A stretch of DNA of 64,000 nucleotides, taken from contig NC_083339.1 in assembly GCF_019175385.1 (NCBI RefSeq), positions 79,256,307-79,320,306 on the forward strand, written 5' to 3'. This DNA comes from Lycium barbarum (Eukaryota > Streptophyta > Magnoliopsida > Solanales > Solanaceae). The notes beneath the pieces are model-generated. The model worked only from the letters and a program-made list of their open reading frames with translations, did not search any database and was not told the origin of the DNA. This document shows, one piece after another, positions 45,060 to 57,118 of the stretch. Positions within the stretch are counted from its first letter, which is position 1; the number at the start of each line of letters is the position of its first letter. The position numbers and the translations under genes are program-made.

Positions 45060-47374
45060 TTGAAAATAGGCTTACAACCTCTCCTTGGTACTACTCTTAT
45101 AAGAATAGTATCTGTGATTACTTGTTTCTTTCCTTTCTTAGAGCCTTTCTGTCTAGATCTTGGTGAGATGCCAGCTTCTTTGACCATAGTACTAAAATCC
45201 TGCTCCACTGAAACCTCTTCTTCACTTTCTTTGAATTTGTTCTTGCCCTCATCATGTTCCACCTCAGCTCCCATATTAATATTATGAGAGATCACATCAT
45301 GCAGTTCCTTCAAAGGAGATTGTTTTCTCTGTAGACTCAGTTTCTGCACATTGTCCATTTCCACTTGTGCCACTGCCAAATCCTTGATCACTTCCCTCTC
45401 AGGAGGAAATGAACCAATGCCATTGTCATTAATTGAGATGCTCGGAATACTTAATGTTTGATCTGTTTGATTATCTGCAATATCCAAATCCCCTTTGGCA
45501 TTTGCCAAACTATCAGCCTTAGTTTGCATTTCATCCTCACCTGATCTTAGAGCATGCAAATCATCAAGGTTTTGCATCTGCTTATATGTACCATCACCAT
45601 CTGAGACCTTTACTATCTGCTCCATGATAAATCCTGAGGCATGTCCAAGCTTAGAATGGCATGTAATTTCACATGAATTTTGTATCCTAAGATCCTGATA
45701 CCTTGCACCTCTGTCCTATAACTTTTTTCCATGATCAGTTTCTTTAACAGCAATGACACCCTCATCAATTATTTTTCCCACACTTGCACTTGTGTCCTCT
45801 AAATTCTTGTCAAGGTCATTTTCCTCAACAGCAATGACACCTTCATCAATAATGTACCCCATACTTGCACTTCTGTCCACTAAATTCTTGTCAGGATCAT
45901 CTTCCTCAACAACAATGACACCCTCATCAACCATCTCTCCCACACTTTCATACACATCTTTTGTTGTCTGCCCTGCTTGTTCACCATTTGAATCCATTTT
46001 CCTTTCTGTATTTTTTATGGTATCTTCTCTATCATTGACTGCCACACATGGTACCAAATTTTGAGCATTCTCCTTCATTCCTTGCTTATCAAAAGATTGA
46101 TCATCTTGTTCCTTACACTTTTCTACCTCATCGACCTTGTCATCTGCTTCCTGATCCTCTACACTGTTATTGACTTCTACTTCTATGATTCTTTCTAACA
46201 CATCAAAATTATTATGTGTAGAAACTGCTCTTTCAGGGGAAAGAACACTCTTGTTCCCAGCCTCATCAGGAATCTTAGTTTTGTTTTTTCCTTTGTCATT
46301 GATTCTAGGATAAGTAACAACCTTCCCACTTGACAGAACTTTAGGCACATATGTTTGGACAGGATATCTCCATCCCTGCTGTCTTCTTCTTCCTACTGTA
46401 GATGTTGTAGCCATGTTTGATACATCGCCCTTCTCATGCTCCTTCTCCTCTTTCTTTGCATCCTCTTTTGTGTCTGCCACCAGTTCAGGATGCAATACAT
46501 GACAGTGCTCATTTGCATGACCTTGCAACACGCATTCTGTGCAATACTTTGGTAAATGATCATATTGTATTCTCACCTTTTCCACCCTAATCTCCTTAGT
46601 CTTCTCATCTTCAATTTCCACCAGAACAAACTTAGGAAGATCAAATAGCAAATCTACTTGAACCTTAACCCTTGCGCAGTTAGGTCTAGTTTTGTTTATG
46701 GTGGCCATGTCCAATACTAAGGGTTTCCCAACTACGGATGCCAAAGTAAACAAATATTCTTTGACAAAATACGTGGGAAGCAGATTTGGAAACGAGATCC
46801 AAGCCATGGCTATTGACGTTTGTTCCTCAACCTTAAAGTTAGAATTATAAATTTGTGGCCTCATTTGATACGTAAAACCATCCTTAGATTTCAACCAAAA
46901 AGCACCCTTCGAGGACATATTAATGAAATCCTCCATTAGAGAACATCTTATCAATAAGTGTCTATCTCTCAAGAGACCAATATCACACGTTCCTTTCACA
47001 CCACACTGTTGAGGGATAATAGTTCTTAATTCTTGAAACTCCGGCCATCCATAAGAAAACTTACCAACAATGGCATGTTGTAGGTTTTCAATCTGCTCCA
47101 TTCTAGATACTTCAGCAGTTGTCCAACGCACAACATGGATGCCATCAACATATGTTACCTCCTTCATTAGTATGGGATCACAGTGGGCATTGGACATGGG
47201 AATTGTTCCATGCACGAGTGTTTGAGCATAGTTTGGAGAAGAAGAAGTGGACGGGAGAGTTGGATGAATATCATGGGATTGCGGGTGAGTAAGGGGTGGG
47301 TAGTGTATAATGTTGGTTGTTGGTGGAGGCTGACCAGCCGCCGGTGACGACTGGCCAGCGGCCAAGGTGGCCAT
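45056..47374 (-). pseudogene. LINE ORF1: nucleic-acid-binding protein (DUF4283-type)
   Basis: About 770 codons from ATG 47374. The N-terminus is Pro/Ser-rich. A DUF4283-like region lies around [13 protein letters not shown]...[15 protein letters not shown] zinc-knuckle-like [14 protein letters not shown] follows at about residue 275. The C-terminal part is acidic and Lys-rich. Three successive repeats of about 34 residues with DEGVIxVEE...DKNL cores end in an in-frame TAG (45716-45718). The same frame stays open for the rest (45713-45056) to [12 protein letters not shown]-binding chaperone role is inferred from family knowledge. Confidence 0.85.
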
Positions 47375-48115
47375 AGCTAAATTAGGGTTTAGTAACTAGG
47401 GTTGCATGAGGACGTAGGAGAGAGAAGAGAGAACTTTTTTTTTGAAAAAGTTTTGAAAAAGGAGTACGCAGTTTTAAAAGGTATTCTTGACTTGCGGGAA
47501 TTGGTCGCACGATGATTTAGTTGACGGGTAATTTTGGAAATATTTTTTTTAATGTGTATGCATATATTTATTAATGGGACTATTGTTTGCACATATATAT
47601 AAGGCATGAGGTGAGAGTATTTATTTATTTTTGGCTAATATGCTAACAGATTGGTTGACTAAAGTGCAATTGTTTGATTATTAAATGGTAAAAGAAGTGG
47701 GTCAAGCCCACCATCCCTTCTCTTTACGTCATGGGTCTTACGGGTGTATTGGGAATAACTGAACTTTTTTTCCTTTATACCTAGTTTATTAATAAAAAAA
47801 AGAAAGGCTGCGTATATTCGGCTAGGCTAAGGGAGAATAGTACTACGGGAAAGAGGCAACAGGAAGCAGTTTCCGTGGAAGAAAGTTAAGGCAAAATTAG
47901 GCATGCTCATTTATATTTTGGTCCGCTTAATGATTGGGTTATTATAGGGTAATGATTAGAAAGGTTGGTGTGCTGATAATGATGATGAGATAATCATTAC
48001 ATATGATAATTTGGAGGAGGAATGAGATTATATCTCAATGAGACCATTGGTACAGTTCGTATGAATTTTATAAATTGGTGAAGTGGATGGCATAATGATG
48101 ACCTGATGATTAGAA

Positions 48116-49376
48116 TGTATCGTGATTTGAGACAACACTACTGGTGGGGTAGGGTGGAAAGAGACATTGTGGAGTTTGTTGCCCAGTGTTCGAATTGCCA
48201 GCAGGTTAAGTTTGAACAGCAGAGACCAGGTGGTGTGCTTCAGAAGATGCCCATTCTCGAGTGGACGTGGGAGAGGATTGCTAGGGATTTCGTGGTTGGT
48301 CTTCCGAAGACTTTGGGCAAGTTTGATTCGATTTGGGATATTGTGGATAGGTTGACTAAATTCATGCACTTCAGTCCGATTCAGATTACTTATAATGCTG
48401 AGAAGTTGGCCAGGATTTATATCCAAGAGATAGTGCGATTGCACGGGTTCCTATTTCCATCATTTTAGACAGAGGCACTCAGTTTACTTCTCATTTCTGG
48501 AGGACTTTGCAGAAGCAACTGGGAACCCAGTTAGATCTTAGCACCGCGTGCCACCCGCAGACGGATGGTCAGTCTGAGAGGACTATTCAGGTGCTTAAGG
48601 ATATGTTGAGAGCTTGCGTTATTGATATTGGTGGTCATTGGGACAAAGTCTTACCCTTGGCAGAGTTCGCGTTCAACAATAGCTACCATTCCAGTATTGA
48701 TATGGCGCCATTCGAGGCTTTATATGGTAGGAGGTGTCGTTCTCCGATTGGGTGGTTCGATGCATTTGAGGTGAGACCTTGGGGTACTGACTTGTTGAGA
48801 GAGTCCTTGGACAAGGTAAAGTTGATTCAGGAAAAGCTTATTGCGGCTCAGAGTAGGCAAAAGGAGTATGCGGACTAGAAGGTTCGTGATATGGAGTTCA
48901 TTATTGATGATCAGGTCCTATTGAAGGTTTGGCAGAAGGGTGTGATGCGATTTGGGAAGAAGGGGAAGTTGAGCCCGAGGTTTATTGGCCCTTTTGAGAT
49001 TCTTCGTCGTGTTGGCGAGGTGGCTTATGAGTTGGATTTGCCATCAGGTTTGGCAGGTGTTCATCTGGTATTCCATGTTTCCATGTTGAAGAAGTAATTC
49101 AGACGGGTCTTATATCATTCAGTGGGATTCGATATTATTTTATCAGAATCTGTCCTTCAAGGAAGAGCAGTAACAATCTTGGATAGGCAAGTGAGAAACT
49201 TGAGGTCCAAGAATATTACTTCAGTCAAGGTGAAGTGGAAGCACCGTCCGGTTGAGGAGGCTACTTGGGAGACTGAGGCAGATATGCGAAGTAGATATCC
49301 TCAATTGTTCGACAGTTCAGGTACCCCCTTTTTCTCCATCTTTTCCCTTGTCGCTCGAGAACGAGCGATTGTTTGA
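48116..49376 (+). pseudogene. Integrase and chromodomain remnant
   Basis: It starts inside the integrase zinc finger (MYRDLRQHYWW...CSNCQQVK). The catalytic core has ARDFVVGLP, ILDRGTQFTS in a shifted frame and PQTDGQSERTIQVL, so the DDE triad is present; a one-base loss near 48447 shifts the frame. A TAG at 48876-48878 and a TAA at 49095-49097 break the same frame. The GPY-type tail ([24 protein letters not shown]) and chromodomain (ILDRQVRNLRSK...VKVKWKHRPVEEATWE, 49122-49376) follow. Everything upstream is deleted and joined to LTR sequence. Confidence 0.9.
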
Positions 49377-50860
49377 TTGGTATCTGATGTAACGACCCAT
49401 TTGGTCGTTTAGCACTTTTGAACTCATTTCCGCAAAAACACTCTTTCCGTAGTTTTAAAAGGTATTCTTGACTTGCGGGAATTGGTCGCACGATGATTTA
49501 GTTGACAGGTAAATTTGGAATTTTTTTTTTAATGTGTATGCATATATTTATTAATGGGACTATTGTTTGCACATATATAAGGCATGAGGTGATAGTATTT
49601 ATTTATTTTTGGCTAGTATGGTAATGGATTGGTTGACTAAAGTTCAATTGTTTGGTTATTAAATGGTAAAAGAAGTTGGTCAAGCCCACCATCCCTTCTC
49701 TTTACGTCATGGGTCTTACGGGTGTATTGGGAATAACTGAGCTTTTTTTCTTTATACCTAGTACACTAATGAAAAAATATAGGCTGCATATATTCGGCTA
49801 GGCTAAGGGAGAATAGTACTATGGGAAATAGGCAACAGGAAGCAGTTTCCGTGGAAGAAAGTTAAGGCAAAATTACGCATGCTCATTTATATTTTGGTCC
49901 GCTTAATGATTGGGTTATTATAGGGTAATGATTAGAAAGGTTGGTGGGCTGATAATGATGATGAGATAATCATTACATATGATAATTTGGAGGAGGAATG
50001 AGATTAAATCTCAATGAGACCATCGGTACAGTTCGTATGAATTTTATAAATTGGTGAAATGGATGGCATAATGATGACCTGATGATTAGAACAAATGATA
50101 GAGTAATGATTACAAATCATTCTAGGCAATATTGATAGAATTAATTTGGGGTTATGTTCCTTGTACATTGCTTCCATTTTTTAGATGTAAAGTCACTGTT
50201 TTCTTATTTTTGCTTATTATTTTCGAAATTGTCTTATGCTTGCTGTGTTTCCATTTCAATTTTTGTATATAATGGATTTATGTGATTGTACTTTAGGTGT
50301 ATTGGGTCATATGTACAACTTTAAATTCATGGTATTTGAAATGTGGGAAGCTAGATTTTAATCCTAAGTTAAGATTTTGACGTAATTGAAAGTTTTGAGC
50401 CCTAGTCTTAAGAAATGGGAATTTATGAGTTGAGAGTCCATTTGTGGATTGAATTGACTAAATTTCTGAATATACGACTCTTAAGTTATGGGTAAAATCA
50501 TTTTTTAATAAAGTTCCCGTTTTGCCCTTGTAGTCCTGAGGTCACTTTTTGGGGTGCGTTTTTGGGTTTCTAATATAAGTATAACAATATGGGTGTCCTT
50601 AAATTCGGATTCTAACGTACACCGTACATTTGATAGATTTCGATCGTTCAGAGGCTCTACCCAAAGGAAAGGCATTGGTTTGATCGATCGTGGCACCGCT
50701 CGGCATTGAGGTAGGTTATGCTCTACTTTAGTTTGACTCTGATTAGAGAATCGTATGTAGTTGTAGAAAGTGACGGGGATAGCATGATAGGCCTTCGGGC
50801 ATGAAGTGGAGGTGAATTTTAATTAGGTTAGTTATGTGGGCTTGTCCCCAAAAGTGTTAT

Positions 50861-53664
50861 TATCACACCCCACCCTTGGTAGGGCGAGATTGGCACCCGA
50901 CACCTTACGAAAACCGAGAGAACCAACTTATAACTTACATCCTTCGTGTCTCAAATGGAAACAATAGGATCGAGAAGCTAAATGCAAACATAATATCATG
51001 CATATGTATATGTACATTGGACCCATGATGCCAACATTACTATCGTCACACTATGACTAAGTTGTACACAGGAACTATCTGCAAAGCCTCTATGAACATG
51101 ACTGAAGTATAGAAGTCGGGACAGGGCCCCCAACATACCCTGAACAAAATCATACATATATATATATACTCGGCAGTGCTCCAGGAAGAGATGGAGCTCA
51201 CCAACCAGAACTGGTACCTGAAGGCAGCCTACTATGGAAGATCCATGTCTCGTCTATCTACACTTGCGAGCATGAACGCAGCGTCCACAAGAAGGGACGT
51301 CAGTACGAACAATGTACTGAGTATGTAAGGCATGAATAGTAACATATTAAGAAATATCGAACATGGAAAATTAATATAATTAACGTATGGGGATAAAGTA
51401 ATATACACAAGATCAACCTGTGCCTTTGAATGCCCTTTTAAGGCGAATGTCGTGCATGCTTAGCTTTTTAAGAATTTTTCCATACATATATAATATCTCG
51501 TCCGGTCGTTAAGGCGCGGTAATATGTATATATAGATACATATATTTATATACATATAGCATCTTACATGGTGTTATCTTACTTGGCCATGTAGGCTCGG
51601 TATCATCTTACCCGGCCCTTTCAGGACTCGGTGTTATCTTATCCGGCCCTTTCAGGACTCAGTATCATCTTACCCGGCCCTTTCGGGACTCGGTGTGATC
51701 TTATCCGGCCCTTTTGGGAGTCGGTGCTATCTTACCCGGCCCTTTCGGGACTCGGTGCTATCTTACCCGGCCCTTTCGAGACTCGGTGCTATCTTACCCT
51801 GCCCTTTCGGGACTCGGTGCTATCTTACCCGGCCCTTTCGGGACTCGGTGCTGTCCTACCCGGCCCTTTCGGGACTCGGTGCTATCTTACCTGGCCCTTT
51901 CGGGACTCGGTGCTATCTTACCCAGCCCTTTCGGGACTCAGTGTTATCCCCAGCTGATCAGTGGGATGCAATGCATACATACATACATACATACATACAT
52001 ACATACACATAAAAATACATAAATGAAATCAACATCATCATTAGCATTACCATTGCCACTATATCATTCCTTAAAGGATCAACCATCGTAAGATGAAACC
52101 GACGATGTCACGGGAGTCTCGAGAATCATGAACTTAGGTAGCACTGGAAATAGAATCGTTATCATCGCTATATCTCACCTCTAAGGAACAAGTAACATGA
52201 GGTGAGACCATCAACAATAAGTACGATTAAAAGATTCATGGAATAGCTCAATAATCTCATAATGCCCTCAAATCATAGCTTCAGAGTTTCAAAAAAAAAA
52301 AAAGAATCATCCATCATCGTCACAATCATCATAGAACAATTTCCATTTAACATCATAAGAGGCTTTAAGAGTCATGAACTTCGAGCTTTTGAAAACAAGG
52401 CGGTTATGAAAACATTTATGAAATCATAACATACGAATCATGCCTTTGAAAGAAAGGGGCGAGCCTTAACATACCTGTTCGACCTCCTACTAGCTACGCT
52501 TATGCGTCCGATCTCGCAAGTCTATATTTAAGAGGATTTACACTAACGTTAGCCTCTTCATCGCACAGTTGTACCAAGTTTCAAATCAAACTATTCTATA
52601 TTCTGCCGAAAATCGGGCAGCATCTCCCCTGTTTATACGCCTAGCCTGTATTCTAAATTCAACAACCAACAATAAAAACAACAATACCAACATCAATAGC
52701 ATCATTTCCAACACCAAAGTATTCCATAGAACAGCCCGCACGCTGTTTTCTAACTTCCATAACTAACCAACCCATTATGCAATTATTTAACCACGCTTTC
52801 TTCATAAATAAGTCGGTATTAATATAAATAGAAAGAGATTCATACCCTTCTCTTGGTAATACTACAATATCTTCACTTATCCACCATATACTTAAGCCAC
52901 AACGCATTACTATACAATTTTGTAGTTGTAACTACACGTCGCCTAGACCGGAATTTGGGAATTTTTACCTGGTTTGGGCTAAAAAGTTGGCTTGGGGGTT
53001 TGGGGAGAATTCTCCAGATTTTTGGAGAATATTTGAGGTGTTTGTTGGGGAAAATAAGGGGTAAGCCCTTTTAAATAGCGGTCCAGGTTCTGCCTGGACC
53101 GACTTAAAATTCCTTCAGCGCGATCGCGCCCCCTTTGGGCGCGTTCGTGCAGGCCTAATTTTTCTAACTGCGCATTCGTTCAATAAAAAGGTCATAACTC
53201 ATGATCCTGATATTGTGTGAGGGCCCACGACATATGGTTGGAAATATCTTTCAATTATCTACAACTTTAATTCTTTTGTATATTTCCAAATTCCAAACTT
53301 ATAATGGCGGTTTGGCCCCTCCAAGTAAGATCATCTGAACATATTTCCTTAAATCGTCCTTTTGGAGGGCTTATGCCCATATTTGGCTTGTGGGTCCCTC
53401 TTAGGACTTGCTCAACTTTCCATATACTACTCATATGTCTCTTCACATGTCCTTTATAAAACTCCGGCATGTGGGCCCCACTTGGCTTACAACAACGAGG
53501 GCTTTTCGTCAAGTGACATATGAACCGATGCACCCCATATGGTCTCCACATATCATATATATACCATTATTCACTATTATAATATAACCTTTCTCCTTCA
53601 TCCTCGCATGACTTTACTCTTGTTCGGGCTGTCTAGGTAGCGCAAAATTTTTCGGGGTGTAATA
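50861..53664 (-). repeat. Solo gypsy LTR (family E), 2804 bp
   Basis: Ends TATCACACCCC and GGGGTGTAATA (both terminal dinucleotides mutated). The flanks GTTAT (50856-50860) and GTTGT (53665-53669) match in 4 of 5. No PBS, PPT or coding DNA is attached. Contains the hairpin series in reverse (51115-51134, 51264-51281, 51282-51299, 51301-51319), a 31-bp minisatellite (51570-51945), hairpin CTGCCGAAAATCGGGCAG (52603-52620), GC-rich palindromes (53115-53160) and a TATA/hairpin promoter near 53060-53085. Related to LTR A. Confidence 0.8.
51570..51945 (-). repeat. 31-bp minisatellite in LTR E
   Basis: About 12 units of a sequence like TATCTTACCCGGCCCTTTCG followed by GGACTCGGTGC. Because 31 is not a multiple of three, all three plus frames read the same peptide in rotation, which explains overlapping ORFs of about 105 codons here. 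Confidence 0.92.
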
Positions 53665-54202
53665 GTTGTTTTCTGTGATTATCACCTGTTTATATCTCTG
53701 TCACATACTAGGTCACTCATCATATGAAAGGAATGGTAATATTGATAATTGAACAGTAAACAGTAATATGACTTGTACTTGTTTATTTTATATTAGTGAT
53801 ATTGTTGAGACTGATATCATGCATGACATGCTTTCAATATTATTGTTGTCATGATTGCTGAGGTGAGTAATTGAGAGACTCCGAGGTATTTACCGGAGAT
53901 TGAGAGTGACAGAGAGACTCCGAGGTCTTTGCCGGAGATTGAGAGTGTCAGAGAGACTCCGAGGTCTTTACCAGAGATTGAGAGTGATTGATAGCCTCTA
54001 AGGTTTCTGCTAGAGAGCACGAGTGGTACATGGACTTCGCGGGTCCCCCATGGGTCGTGGCTTTGAGGCACTGCCCTTAACATGTGTGTACGAGAGTGGA
54101 GTAAGAGAGGTCACTATTACGTTGCATTGCATTCATCCCCTCATATATTTGATCAATCATTTGGTGAACTATATCTGTCTTGGTTGATTTCATGATTCCT
54201 TT

Positions 54203-56149
54203 TGTTATATCCCGTATTTCTGTACGTTGGATTATTCGTAAGCTGAGGTGGGGTCCACATGTCGAGATTTTTTTTAAAGACATATGACAAGTTATATGGA
54301 TAATATATGTGAAGTTAAACACAACTCAAGAAGGACCCTTGAGCCAAATCAAAGTGGAAGTCCTCCAAAAAAAAAAATGTGTGTGTTTTTAAGTTACGCT
54401 TTTGGGTGGTCTGACTTCGGGAGGCCATTACCCAATCAGTATTTGGGAATTTGGGAAAACTCCCAAAATGAAAGTTGTAGATAATTGAAATACCTTTCCA
54501 ACCATAGGTCGTGGGCCTGCATCCGACATCGGGATAAGGAATATGGATGTTTTAAGGCAGAAAGGTCAAGCTGGGCAGTGGGCTCGGCCCAACCGGAATT
54601 ATTAATTAAAAAAAATATAAAAAATGATGAATCATTATGATAGGCATGTGGAAGGCTTAGGGGCAGCATATATATATATATATATACATGGTTGATGACT
54701 AATTTTAGTCATATAATTCATTTGTAGTTGTCATTGTAATTGAGAAAGAGAGAGAGAGCTTCCATGCCATGGCAACTCACGGCCATGGCAGATTTGGAGC
54801 AGCTCACGGGCAGCTGCTATGGTGAAAAAAAGATTATAATCTCCTAAGGTGTTTTACACGTGAAGAAGGCAGCAACCTAAGGGTGTCGAAGTGCGGGAGA
54901 CGAAGTGGTGCGAATTGAGCAAGTTATTATAGGATCTTTCCTAATCAATTCAAGGTAATATTTATTCATCTTGAAATGTAATTAGAGTTAAAGATGTTGT
55001 AATGGAGAGATGAATTTGTATTGTATGGAATTGTTGAAATATGAATTGGATTAAATGTTCATAAAGTGGTGGACTGTTCTTGTTGAGCTGAAAGATTAAA
55101 AGTGTGGTTTTATGTTCATGTGTTGTTGCTCTTGTTGTTGTCGTGTTGTTGATGATGTGGCTCCTAAATTTGGAGGAAAGAAGTGTATAATGTATCGTAT
55201 ACGAAGCGTATGTTGATCTGTTTGGTGTATAATCTTAAATATTAAGGATTTGGGTTGGAAAAGGATTAAGAAAGGTTATTGGGTTATTTGAGTTGATTAT
55301 GGGCTGGATTGTAAGGATTTGATATGAATATTTCTATTATTATTGTTGTTGGTATTTATGTGTTAACAGGAGGATAATTGGAAATTCGGGTTAGGCGAAT
55401 ATATAGGGGAAATGCTGCCCGATTTTCGTTAAGTCTTTAACTAAGGAAAAACCCTAATCGAGAAAGTGTAAGTTAAAGAATAAGTTCTATAGGCGATTGG
55501 TCACAGATTTATGAGCTAGGAAGTATAGTTACTAACGATAGCGTTACTTTTATAATAAATAGGCTAAAGGGGCGACGAAGCGAATGAGATTACGAATAAC
55601 CTTCAGTAGGTATGTAAAGCTGTCCCTTCTTTATTTTGGCATGTCATAGATTTAAGTGACGAATGATATGAGATTTGGGGTAATTCTATTCATAAGTTTC
55701 GAGTGTGATTCATGATTCTTATTCACTTCTTGATGTTAGAACTCTTAAAATGATTGAGCTTCCCTCTTTAGTTTTCTATACGTTGGATTGTAGTCGATAG
55801 ATATATAAGCTCTTATTCTTAGGAACTCTACGGTAACTAATGTCCTTGACTTCTATAAGCTATTTCATACTATATTGACATATGTCTATGATTCCTAAGG
55901 CTCTTTTGATATTATTTATGATGACATTCGAGGGATATTTGATATGATTGTCGCTATTGATACTCAGGTGTTAATGCCTTCTTCTTATTCTGTTTGAGTC
56001 TTGATAATGTTTTAAATTGCATATGGTTGCTCACTACTCTGCTCGTGCATGCCTCAATATGTCCTTCACCGAGAAACGGGCCGGGTATGTTATCGTGCAC
56101 AGTTTCACTGCATTGTTCACCGAGTCCCTCACTAGAGGGCCGGGTACGG

Positions 56150-56180
<31 letters not shown>

Positions 56181-57018
56181 GTTATGCTGTGTTTATGGCG
56201 TTATGATGTGTTTATGGAGTTATGCTCTGTTATGGCGCCAAAGACGGGGTGGCAACCACGTTCACCGAGTCCCATAATGGGCCGGGTATGATATATGATA
56301 TTGACATGCATGATTTATGTTTCAAAAGGGCAAGTGTTTTGGTATTCTGGACATTGTACTTGTTTTCTGCACTCTCTAGTTCAGTTATGATCCTTTTTAC
56401 TGTATTTCATGCTTTATATACTCAGTACATATTCCGTACTGACCCCCTTTCTTCGGGGGGGGGGGGGGGGGGGCTGCGTTTCATGCCCGCAGGTACAGAT
56501 AGTCGGTTTGGTGATCCTTCAGCATAGGACTTCTACTCAGCTGTCTCGGAGAGCTCCGTTGTTCCGGAGTCTAGACTTTGGTTCAGATCTTATATTGTAT
56601 ATGTATATGTTTATCCAGGGGTACGGCGGGGCCCTGTCCCGTCATATTTCACTGTTGATACTCTTAGAGGTTTGTAGACATATGTGTGGGTTGTGTATAT
56701 GTTCTGTTCAGCTGTGTCTATACGTTGTGCTATGTATATGTTCGTCTGTAATGGCAGCCTTGTCGGCTAGCATATGACATGATATTGACGTGTAGTGGTA
56801 GCCGTGTCGGCTTGCGGATCATTTTATAATTTGATCAGTTGTGACTCCTCAGGAGACAGTTTATCTGAACATATATATATATGACGACGTTGTGAACCTT
56901 GGAATTCCTTTACAAGTTTCCATATTGTTCTTAGATTCTGTATGACTATATTTAACAGGTATGTATACGGGTGTCCAGGTCGGGCACTAGTCATGGCCCG
57001 CGGGGTTGGGTCGTGACA
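54203..57018 (+). repeat. Solo gypsy LTR (family F), 2816 bp
   Basis: Ends TGTTATATCCCG and GGGTCGTGACA with a perfect TSD CCTTT (54198-54202 and 57019-57023). Closest to LTR A (shared CCGAGTCC/GGGCCGGG blocks, the (TA)n slot and the hairpin series). Hairpins: CAGTAC/GTACTG (56423-56441), CCCCC with a G run (56443-56473), CTGCG/CGCAG (56474-56492), GGCGGGG/TCCCGTC (56625-56643). No internal sequence. Confidence 0.88.
56455..56473. repeat. G19 homopolymer in hairpin 2 of LTR F
   Basis: The 3' arm of the CCCCC/GGGGG hairpin has expanded to 19 G, as against 5 or 6 in LTRs A and C. Confidence 0.9.
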
Positions 57019-57118
57019 CCTTTACACATTACTTGTAAGTGATACATGAGCATACCTGTTTGCTCTATGTGCTACTTGTTAGTTTCCACTTCTTCATGTG
57101 TTATCTAATCATTGTCGG

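Larger units (their letters stand above)
40359..47455 (-). mobile_element. L1-type LINE, nearly full length (about 7.1 kb)
   Basis: Minus-strand non-LTR retrotransposon inside the 5' LTR of the 40300 element. A T8 run (40359-40366) is the poly(A) end. ORF1 (47374-45056) is followed by ORF2 (endonuclease, RT, RNase H). The few lesions are an in-frame stop in ORF1, a one-base loss at the ORF2 start and two in-frame stops in ORF2. The 5' boundary near 47455 is judged from where the LTR sequence resumes (compare 49446). No clear TSD could be read because the flanks are A/T-rich. Confidence 0.88.

Noticed and set aside
45753..46064. 103-codon plus-strand ORF
   Set aside because: Antisense of the LINE ORF1 repeat region.
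40359..47464. A LINE TSD built on GCAAAAATAC and GAAAAAGGAGTAC
   Set aside because: The two flanks match only loosely and are A-rich; not strong enough to claim.
51570..51945. CRISPR-like array
   Set aside because: Repeats are directly adjacent with no unique spacers, and the DNA is a plant LTR.
51631..52022. Overlapping ORFs of 102-108 codons
   Set aside because: Products of a 31-bp minisatellite read in three frames.
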